Positions 58,017 through 64,000 of a stretch of DNA of 64,000 nucleotides are shown here, one piece after another; position 1 is the stretch's first letter, and each line of letters starts with the position of its first letter. Below the pieces are notes generated by a model. That model did not search any database and had not been told where the DNA came from. It saw nothing but the letters and a program-made list of their open reading frames with translations. Position numbers and translations under genes: made by a program. This DNA comes from Prochlorococcus marinus str. MIT 9314 (GTDB lineage Bacteria; Cyanobacteriota; Cyanobacteriia; PCC-6307; Cyanobiaceae): NCBI RefSeq assembly GCF_000760035.1, contig NZ_JNAO01000001.1, positions 1 to 64,000 on the forward strand, in the 5' to 3' direction.

Positions 58017-59546
58017 ATGCCTTTAAGAGGACTGGCTAAAGCCAAGAATTTCACATTGGGACCAACCGCTCCAATGAAAACCTTTACTGAAAATATACAT
58101 ATACAAACTAAAGAATCTAATAATTTCCGAAATTCTGGAAAGTCTCATAAATTAACCAATAATATTCAAAATGAAAATCTATTTAGATATGAAAGCAAAA
58201 TAAAAAGTGATTTTGACGAAATTGTTCCAACTCTCAAGGAAATTGCTCGAATTCAACATCACGAAGATTTTATAAATAAGGCTCAGAAAATATCAAGAAA
58301 AAATTTGGGAATAGATTTACCTCTCCATGTATTAGATAAATCTTGGGTTAAACCTCTTGATATGAGAGCTTTATATGCATGGTGTGCTTTCAAACAGCAT
58401 GAGAAACTTAGCGACAATTTTTTTAACAATGATCCACTTGAAGGTGCTGCTGGAAGTAGGGATGCGGAAGATTTTGATAAATTTCTCTTAGATAGTGGAA
58501 TACATTTACTTGATATAACTCCTTGTTCAGATGGAAGGTTAGCTCATTCAGTTGCTTATGTAATGAGAATACCTTTTAGTTCAGTAAGGAGAAGATCCCA
58601 TGCTGGAGCGCTGTTTGATATTGAAAATACTGTTAATCGATGGGTAAAAACTGAACATAAAAGATATAGAGAGAATGTTCCTAATGAAGCTCATAAAGAT
58701 ACCAGGTACTTAAAAGTTGTAACTTATCATTTTAGTTCAGTAGATCCTTTACATCAGGGATGCGCAGCTCATGGCAGTAATGACGAGTTAGCAGCAGCTG
58801 AAGGTAGAAATAAATTATATGCTTTCAAAGAGGCTGTAGAGAATAGCTTTTGCTGCGGAGCTTCTGTGGATTTGATGTTAATTGGACTTGATACAGACAC
58901 TGATTCATTAAAAATACATTTATCTAATAGTGATGGCGGTATAGAATTAGAAAAAACTATTTCTACATTAGAAATTTATAATTCAACAATAAATTTTTCG
59001 AAAGAGGATGCGGAAAAAGAAATTTGCCAGACAATTTCTAAGCAATCTTCAAAAGATAAACTCAGTGGACTGGAAAAATTTACATATAAATTAATTGTCA
59101 ATAATATTTCTCAAATTGATTATGTTAAGAGTTTTCATAATGGTTCATATGAAGATATTGGACATGCAGAGAGGTTTATTGGAGTAGGTATAGGTTTCAA
59201 AGAAGTACATCTCAGAAATTTAACTTATTTTGCTCATTTAGATACAGTCGAAGAGGGGGCTCCGGATTTAGATGTTGGAGTAAAGATTTTTACTGGATTA
59301 AATGTTTCTCAAGATCTACCTATTCCGGTAGTAATAAGATTTGATTACTCAGGAAAAGTACCTGGCGCAAAAGAGAGGGCAATAAATGATTGTGAAAGAG
59401 TTAATAATGCGATATCAATTAGATATAAAAATTTAGTTGATCAAGGTTTGTTACATACTTGCTCTACTATTAGAGATAGGGACAAAATTCATTCCGCCCA
59501 AATTATTGGAATGTCTTTAGATAAAAAAACAGAGGAGGCTCACTAA
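58017..59546 (+). CDS. csoSCA: carboxysomal carbonic anhydrase CsoSCA
   Basis: This beta-like (formerly epsilon) carbonic anhydrase converts bicarbonate to CO2 inside the shell. Zinc ligands fit Cys in DITPCSDGRLAHS, His in YHFSSVDPLHQGC, and Cys in the same HQGCAAHGSNDE segment, with the catalytic Asp-Arg in CSDGR. An N-terminal extension of about 100 residues, known to bind RuBisCO in relatives, precedes the catalytic domain, and a defective duplicate domain follows it. Length is 509 residues. It follows csoS2 by 7 bp. Confidence 0.95.
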   Translation: MPLRGLAKAKNFTLGPTAPMKTFTENIHIQTKESNNFRNSGKSHKLTNNIQNENLFRYESKIKSDFDEIVPTLKEIARIQHHEDFINKAQKISRKNLGIDLPLHVLDKSWVKPLDMRALYAWCAFKQHEKLSDNFFNNDPLEGAAGSRDAEDFDKFLLDSGIHLLDITPCSDGRLAHSVAYVMRIPFSSVRRRSHAGALFDIENTVNRWVKTEHKRYRENVPNEAHKDTRYLKVVTYHFSSVDPLHQGCAAHGSNDELAAAEGRNKLYAFKEAVENSFCCGASVDLMLIGLDTDTDSLKIHLSNSDGGIELEKTISTLEIYNSTINFSKEDAEKEICQTISKQSSKDKLSGLEKFTYKLIVNNISQIDYVKSFHNGSYEDIGHAERFIGVGIGFKEVHLRNLTYFAHLDTVEEGAPDLDVGVKIFTGLNVSQDLPIPVVIRFDYSGKVPGAKERAINDCERVNNAISIRYKNLVDQGLLHTCSTIRDRDKIHSAQIIGMSLDKKTEEAH

Positions 59547-59548
59547 TT

Positions 59549-59800
59549 ATGTTAATTTGCAAGGTTGTTAAACCACTTGTTTCTACCAATAGGATTCCTG
59601 GTTTTGAACATAAACATCTGCAGGTTGTATTAGATGGTTCTTCTAATAAAGTTGCAGTTGATGCTGTTGGCTGTAAGCCAGGAGATTGGGTTATTTGTGT
59701 TGGAAGCTCTGCTGCTAGAGAAGCTGCGGGAAGTAAATCTTATCCAAGCGATTTAACGATTGTTGGAATTATTGATCATTGGGATCCTGATAAGTCATAA
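59549..59800 (+). CDS. csoS4A: carboxysome vertex pentamer CsoS4A
   Basis: A BMV (EutN/CcmL-type) pentamer that caps shell vertices. The 83-residue sequence starts MLICKVVKPLVSTNRIPGF and contains VDAVGCKPGDWVICVGSSAA and DLTIVGIIDHWD. A clear Shine-Dalgarno sequence AGGAGG lies at 59533-59538, 10 bp before the ATG and inside the end of csoSCA. Such sites are rare in this genome. It follows csoSCA by 2 bp. Confidence 0.96.
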   Translation: MLICKVVKPLVSTNRIPGFEHKHLQVVLDGSSNKVAVDAVGCKPGDWVICVGSSAAREAAGSKSYPSDLTIVGIIDHWDPDKS

Positions 59801-59817
59801 AAAGGAGGATATAAATT

Positions 59818-60066
59818 ATGGAAATTATGAAGGTATTAGGAAGGATGGTATGCACTCAAAGAGTCGCTGGCTTAGGCCATATGAATTTACGAATTTTAGA
59901 AAATAATAAAGGAAAGAAATTAGTTGCTGTTGATCCTGTTGGAGCTAGAGAAGGTAACTGGGTTTTTACTGCTAGTGGCTCTGCTGCTAGATTTGCATGC
60001 CCTAATCCAGAAGTTCAAACCGATTTAACAATTGGCGGGATTATTGATTATTGGGAGAGTGACTAA
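59818..60066 (+). CDS. csoS4B: carboxysome vertex pentamer CsoS4B
   Basis: The second BMV pentamer of the shell. The 82-residue sequence has MKVLGRMVCTQRVAGLGH, VDPVGAREGNWVFTASGSAA and DLTIGGIIDYWE. A strong Shine-Dalgarno AAGGAGG at 59802-59808 lies 9 bp before the ATG at 59818; a second ATG at 59827 is also possible. With CsoS4A it presumably provides the 12 vertices. Confidence 0.96.
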   Translation: MEIMKVLGRMVCTQRVAGLGHMNLRILENNKGKKLVAVDPVGAREGNWVFTASGSAARFACPNPEVQTDLTIGGIIDYWESD

Positions 60067-60140
60067 AAATTTTATCTTTAAAAATTTATTGAGAAACTTT
60101 GTTGAATGTATAGTGTAACTAGTCTTGAATAAAGAATTTA

Positions 60141-60380
60141 ATGTGGAATGAAAGAGAATCACCTTTGAGGATTGAAAAAAGATTTGAATTTGATCAATAC
60201 TCAAAAATTAGCAAATTCATGGGGGAAATTGAGAAATTATGCAAAGAAAGGGATATCTATCCAAATATCAGCTTCGGTAAGAATTTTGTAAGTCTTACAA
60301 TATTTTTAGATAATAAAGAAATATCAGAAAAGGAAAAAGACTTCTCAATGGATATTGATAAATTTTATTTAGAGTATTAG
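60141..60380 (+). CDS. acRAF: alpha-carboxysome RuBisCO assembly factor (acRAF)
   Basis: A 79-residue protein of the pterin dehydratase-like fold that aids assembly of form IA RuBisCO; in relatives it lacks dehydratase activity. The catalytic His-His-Pro of true PCD (present in the 787-1077 gene) is replaced by DIYPNISFGKNFVSLTI, with Tyr40-Pro41-Asn42. This is the usual position at the end of the cso operon. It has a 74-bp leader after csoS4B with TATAGT near 60110, so it could have its own promoter. Confidence 0.88.
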   Translation: MWNERESPLRIEKRFEFDQYSKISKFMGEIEKLCKERDIYPNISFGKNFVSLTIFLDNKEISEKEKDFSMDIDKFYLEY

Positions 60381-60386
60381 TCTTCT

Positions 60387-60614
60387 TTAATAATTATTAG
60401 GCTTTGCAATATCTCTTTTGATTAAAGCCATTAAATATGTTGGGGCTTTATATCTACCAGGTAGACATCTATTTAAAGTCTCGAGATGACCCCAACACAC
60501 TGTCTTTTCTATATCTTTAACTGAGTTTCCTTTTAAGATTAATAGTCTAAGAGCTTTGCAAAATAAAGGATAACCTGCTTCTAGTTCATCTATATTAAGC
60601 TTTGCTGCTGACAT
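60387..60614 (-). CDS. small conserved cyanobacterial protein (possibly DUF3136)
   Basis: A 75-residue soluble protein. The sequence LEAGYPLFCKALRLLILKGN, WGHLETLNRCLPGRYKAP and TYLMALIKRDIA looks ordered and is mostly helical. I think it belongs to the DUF3136 family of small cyanobacterial proteins but cannot confirm this. It is convergent with acRAF with a 6-bp gap. Function unknown. Confidence 0.65.
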   Translation of the reverse strand: MSAAKLNIDELEAGYPLFCKALRLLILKGNSVKDIEKTVCWGHLETLNRCLPGRYKAPTYLMALIKRDIAKPNNY

Positions 60615-60699
60615 AGATCAAAGATGATTTATCAACTAATAATCTATACAACTATGGTGCACAATTGGTTCATATTTCAAATTTCTCAATAATTAGAAA

Positions 60700-61092
60700 T
60701 TAATCTAGAAATGCGACGCAATCTATTTCAACTAAAACTCCTTTTGGTAGAGATGAAACTTCCACACAGGCCCGTGCTGGAGGATTTTCAACATTAAAAA
60801 AATCACTATATATTTTATTGACAATTTGAAAATTACTTAAGTCCGTTAAGTAAATAGTTGTTTTTATTACATCCTCTATTTTGGCTCCACCAGCTTTAAG
60901 AACTTCTGCAAGATTTTTTAAAACTTGAATAGTTTCCTTCTCTATATCACCTAAACATGTTATTTCATTTAAAGCTGGGTCTATAGCAATTTGACCAGAA
61001 CAATAGATAAAATCCCCAGCTTTTATTGCTTGATTATAAGGTCCTACTGGATCTGGAGCATTTGATGTTTTAATTACTTGTTTGGGGGACAT
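60700..61092 (-). CDS. ridA: RidA family enamine/imine deaminase
   Basis: It removes reactive enamine intermediates made by PLP enzymes. The 130-residue chain has the family features DPVGPYNQAIKAGDFIYCSG, VLKNLAEVLKAGGAKIEDV and the C-terminal signature ARACVEVSSLPKGVLVEIDC with the substrate Arg. Trimer-forming length is normal. It follows gloB by 24 bp on the same strand. Confidence 0.93.
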   Translation of the reverse strand: MSPKQVIKTSNAPDPVGPYNQAIKAGDFIYCSGQIAIDPALNEITCLGDIEKETIQVLKNLAEVLKAGGAKIEDVIKTTIYLTDLSNFQIVNKIYSDFFNVENPPARACVEVSSLPKGVLVEIDCVAFLD

Positions 61093-61116
61093 TTGTTTAA
61101 GAAGATACCTATCTAT

Positions 61117-61857
61117 TTAAGCCCATAAATCTTTATTTGCTCTTAAAAAAGTAAATTCTTCTAAATTTTTTGCTCTTAAGAAAAGGTTTATTTTCATCTC
61201 TTCATCAAGTAAAAATGGAATTGTCAATTCATTAAGTGAAAGTTTTTTTTCAACTTCCGAAAGTTTATTTTTTATATCTTGATCTTTTGGCTTGAGATTC
61301 AATGCCCACAATATATTTCCCTTTGTATATTCATGTGCACAATATATCAGAGTATTTTTTGGTAAGGATTTGATTCTTTCTAGTGAAGAATACATTTGTT
61401 GATAAGTTCCCTCAAAAATTCTTCCACAGCCTCCAGAAAATAATGTGTCACCAATAAAAAGAACAGGATCTTCCCCATTCAAAAAGAAGGCAATATGTGA
61501 GTTTGTATGACCTAATACTTCAATTATTTTTACTTCTTCCCCTAAAATGTTTAAAGTTTCTCCATCTTCAACAGATACATTTTGAAAAGGGATTCGCTTT
61601 TTTTCTTTAGAGGAAGCAATCACCTTTACATTTGGCCATTTTTCAATAAGAGACTTCGTCCCTCCAATATGGTCTGAATGATGATGAGTTTGCAAAATAG
61701 CTTCTAAGTGAAAATTGTTTTCATTTATATATCTAATAACTGGTTCGTGTACAGATGGATCTATAACTACAACGGATTTATCTTTTACCAACAACCATAT
61801 GACGTTATCACTTAAAACTCTAAGTCCGATTATATTCCGAGCTTTATTAAATTCCAT
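61117..61857 (-). CDS. gloB: hydroxyacylglutathione hydrolase (glyoxalase II)
   Basis: It hydrolyses S-lactoylglutathione in methylglyoxal detoxification. The metallo-beta-lactamase motif is [12 protein letters not shown], followed by [30 protein letters not shown] and [10 protein letters not shown], the full di-metal set. I place the start at MEFNKARN (246 residues, normal); the frame stays open for 57 more codons upstream, but these run across the start of hisG and are not conserved. It is divergent from hisG with 40 bp between starts. Confidence 0.93.
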   Translation of the reverse strand: MEFNKARNIIGLRVLSDNVIWLLVKDKSVVVIDPSVHEPVIRYINENNFHLEAILQTHHHSDHIGGTKSLIEKWPNVKVIASSKEKKRIPFQNVSVEDGETLNILGEEVKIIEVLGHTNSHIAFFLNGEDPVLFIGDTLFSGGCGRIFEGTYQQMYSSLERIKSLPKNTLIYCAHEYTKGNILWALNLKPKDQDIKNKLSEVEKKLSLNELTIPFLLDEEMKINLFLRAKNLEEFTFLRANKDLWA

Positions 61858-61897
61858 TGTTAAATTAGAATGAAGAATCCTTGGAAGAAATTGATCT

Positions 61898-62536
61898 ATG
61901 ATTACTATAGCTTTACCAAAAGGAGCTCTGTTAAAAGATTCAATTTCAACTTTTAAAAAAGCTGGGTTAGATTTCTCTAATGCGTTGGAAGAAAATAATA
62001 GATCATTAACCTTTGAATCAAATTGCAAACGGGCAAAAGCTCTATTAGTAAGAAATGGAGATGTGCCTGTTTATGTAAGTTATGGTCAGGCTGATTTGGG
62101 TATTGTTGGGTATGACGTTTTACGAGAATCTGAATTAAAAGTCGCAAAATTATTAGATTTAGGATTTGGGGGTTGTCATATGTCGTTGGCGGTTAAGAAA
62201 AATAGCAATTATTTAAAACCAACCGATCTTCCAGCGAATTGTAAAGTAGCAAGTAAATTTATAAAAACAGCAAGATCTTATTTTGAAGAATTAAATATTC
62301 CTGTAGAAATAGTACATTTGACGGGATCAGTCGAGCTTGGTCCTATTACAGGTATGGCAGAGGCAATAGTCGATTTGGTGGCAACCGGAACGACTCTAAA
62401 AGAGAATGGTTTAATTAAAATAGATGATCTTTATTACTCGACTGCAAGACTAATTGGAAATCCTTTATCTATGAGGTTAGATGATAATCATCTCAGAGAT
62501 ACAATTTTATCAATAGAATCAACTAATGCTTTATAG
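61898..62536 (+). CDS. hisG: ATP phosphoribosyltransferase, short form
   Basis: It catalyses the first step of histidine synthesis. [35 protein letters not shown] and the PRPP-binding [16 protein letters not shown] are typical. The 212-residue length marks the short HisG(S) type, which needs the HisZ regulatory partner; hisZ is not in this window. It is followed by the ABC exporter 12 bp later. Confidence 0.96.
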   Translation: MITIALPKGALLKDSISTFKKAGLDFSNALEENNRSLTFESNCKRAKALLVRNGDVPVYVSYGQADLGIVGYDVLRESELKVAKLLDLGFGGCHMSLAVKKNSNYLKPTDLPANCKVASKFIKTARSYFEELNIPVEIVHLTGSVELGPITGMAEAIVDLVATGTTLKENGLIKIDDLYYSTARLIGNPLSMRLDDNHLRDTILSIESTNAL

Positions 62537-62548
62537 AAGTTTAGCTAA

Positions 62549-64000
62549 ATGTTTTTTAAAGATTTTAGAAGGATTAAAAAGTTAGGTAAATATTTAACTA
62601 AAGATAAAAAAACAATCTACCTAATCTTGATAGTTTTGTTACCTGTTTCTTTCTCTGGAGCTATTCAACCATTATTAGTTGGTCAAGCAATTACTATTCT
62701 AAAGAACGAAACTACAGATGTTTGGCTAAGCAAAACTTTCTTTGGGCAGTCGATAAATGCCATTATCGTAACTTTATTTATAACTGTTTTATTCAGATTA
62801 GTTCTGCAGGGATACCAAACCTACAATATCCAAGCAGTGGGTCAACGTTTGACAGCAAGAATAAGAAGAGAACTTTTTGATCATTCAATATCTTTATCTC
62901 TTAAGTATCACGATAAAATGCCTGTGGGGAAATTATTAACAAGATTAACAAATGATGTTGATGCTTTAGCCGAGGTTTTTGGTAGTGGGGCAGTAGGAGT
63001 CATTGCTGACTTCGTTAGTCTGATAGTAATTTCTTTGACAATGCTGTCAATTGATCGGGGGCTTGCCATTTTATTACTTTTGACTCAAATCCCAGTTTCA
63101 TATTTTATTATCTGGCTTCAAAAACGTTACAGAAGAGCCAATTATCAAGTAAGGGAAGAATTGTCTCAACTAAACTCTGATTTTCAAGAGAATCTTCAAG
63201 GTTTAGAAGTCGTTCAGATGTTCAGAAGAGAGGCTTTCAATAGCAAGAAATTTTCTAAAACTGGAGTTGCTTATAAGAAAGCAGTTAATGGAACAATATT
63301 TTATGACAGTAGTATTTCAGCGTTTATAGAATGGATTTCTCTTGCTGCAGTTTCCTTGGTTTTGGCAGTTGGAGGATATCTTGTTACTTCTGGAAATATT
63401 GGTTTAGGAACATTAACAACTTTTATTTTATATTCTCAAAGACTTTTTGAACCTTTAAGGCAGCTTGCAGAAAGATTTACTCAAATACAAGGAGGTTTAA
63501 CAGCTGTAGAAAGAATAAACGAATTATTGGATGAAGAAATACAGATTAAGGACTCTACTTCCGCAAAACATTTTTTAGAAAATGCTAAAAATGTAAATAA
63601 AAAATTTAAGGGCAAAATTGAGTTCAAAAATGTTAATTTTTTCTACAACGAAGGGGAACATATTATAAAGAATTTATCTTTCAAGATTAATCCAGGAGAG
63701 CATGTGGCTTTTGTAGGTCCAACTGGTTCAGGTAAGACAACGATAATAAGACTATTGTGTAGATTGTATGAACCTCAATCGGGTCAAATTTTAATCGATG
63801 ATATAGATATCAAAGATATTCCTATTGCAACTCTTAGAAATATGTTGGGAGTAGTTTTACAAGATACCTTTATCTTTAGTGGAAATGTCGCAGATAATTT
63901 AAAACTGAATTCGAATCTAGACAATCTTGAATTAGAAAATCTTTGTTACGAATTAGGGTTAGATAATTTGTTAAAAAAATTACCAGACGGTTTGAACACC
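62549..64000 (+). CDS. ABC exporter with fused membrane and ATPase domains, C-terminus outside window
   Basis: This is an MsbA/multidrug-type half transporter; 484 codons are visible. The membrane domain (about 1-330) has hydrophobic spans starting at LILIVLLPVSFSGAIQPLLV, with NDVDALAEVFGSGAVG in the coupling region. The ATPase domain begins near IEFKNVNFFYNEGEH; Walker A is GPTGSGKTTIIRLL, and the Q-loop VVLQDTFIFSGNVADNL follows. The signature and Walker B motifs fall past the window edge. Substrate (lipid, drug or peptide) cannot be stated. Confidence 0.92.
   Translation, partial: MFFKDFRRIKKLGKYLTKDKKTIYLILIVLLPVSFSGAIQPLLVGQAITILKNETTDVWLSKTFFGQSINAIIVTLFITVLFRLVLQGYQTYNIQAVGQRLTARIRRELFDHSISLSLKYHDKMPVGKLLTRLTNDVDALAEVFGSGAVGVIADFVSLIVISLTMLSIDRGLAILLLLTQIPVSYFIIWLQKRYRRANYQVREELSQLNSDFQENLQGLEVVQMFRREAFNSKKFSKTGVAYKKAVNGTIFYDSSISAFIEWISLAAVSLVLAVGGYLVTSGNIGLGTLTTFILYSQRLFEPLRQLAERFTQIQGGLTAVERINELLDEEIQIKDSTSAKHFLENAKNVNKKFKGKIEFKNVNFFYNEGEHIIKNLSFKINPGEHVAFVGPTGSGKTTIIRLLCRLYEPQSGQILIDDIDIKDIPIATLRNMLGVVLQDTFIFSGNVADNLKLNSNLDNLELENLCYELGLDNLLKKLPDGLNT

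Noticed and set aside
61858-62028. N-terminal extension of gloB through the hisG start
   Set aside because: The extra 57 residues are the antisense of conserved hisG sequence; the family start fits the ATG at 61857.

Overview
The window is a stretch of core genome from a high-light-adapted Prochlorococcus, probably HLII-like. The DNA is very AT-rich (around 30% GC by eye), genes are packed tightly on both strands, and TTG starts are common. The gene set is diagnostic: an alpha-carboxysome operon with form IA RuBisCO, both protochlorophyllide reductases, PsaM and Psb27, the alkane pair ADO/AAR, and a ferrochelatase with a chlorophyll-binding tail. The clade call rests on remembered protein sequences (mainly ADO), not on a computed comparison.

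Layout. 1-6.1 kb: a His-rich CobW-type GTPase (cut by the left edge), PCD, YjbQ, an M32 carboxypeptidase, a first pyrophosphatase, hemC and the principal sigma factor. 6.4-17.7 kb: priA, a DUF3153 membrane protein, argB, a DUF2854 protein, ssb, cobK, cutA, a PfkB kinase, purA, psb27 and proS. 17.9-26.4 kb: a small HTH protein behind an inverted repeat, a second pyrophosphatase, an ArsC/Spx-like protein, signal peptidase, a double histidine phosphatase, a CPBP protease, an FtsL-like protein with ftsI, and transaldolase. 26.4-37.3 kb: a geranylgeranyl-reductase-family enzyme, frr, pyrH, cobO, a solitary tyrosine recombinase, hemH, ilvB, an SNase-like secreted protein, a laccase-family protein without a normal start codon, Tab2 and an S1-domain protein. 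37.4-45.5 kb: creatininase family, ado-aar-accA-SDR, folE, trpF, an M50 protease with a CBS-like tail and a lipoate ligase-like protein. 45.5-51.1 kb: a chlorophyll/PSI cluster (psaM, a small membrane protein, por, chlL, chlB, chlN). 51.2-60.6 kb: the carboxysome superoperon (csoS1D, rdgB on the other strand, csoS1-rbcL-rbcS-csoS2-csoSCA-csoS4A-csoS4B-acRAF). 60.7-64 kb: ridA, gloB, hisG and the start of an ABC exporter cut by the right edge.

The genes serve photoautotrophic growth: tetrapyrrole and chlorophyll synthesis (hemC, hemH, por, chlLBN), cobalamin (cobK, cobO), carbon fixation (the cso operon, tal), photosystem assembly (psb27, psaM, tab2) and housekeeping. I see no rRNA, tRNA, CRISPR array, insertion sequence or genomic island, and no obviously new multi-gene system. 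The points most worth a second look are small: two class I pyrophosphatases differing at a catalytic aspartate; an FtsL candidate coupled to ftsI; the laccase-family gene lacking a start codon; an operator-like dyad before the HTH gene; hairpins and unusually strong Shine-Dalgarno sites inside the carboxysome operon; a duplicated motif in its leader; and an SDR gene fused by overlap to the alkane/accA cluster.
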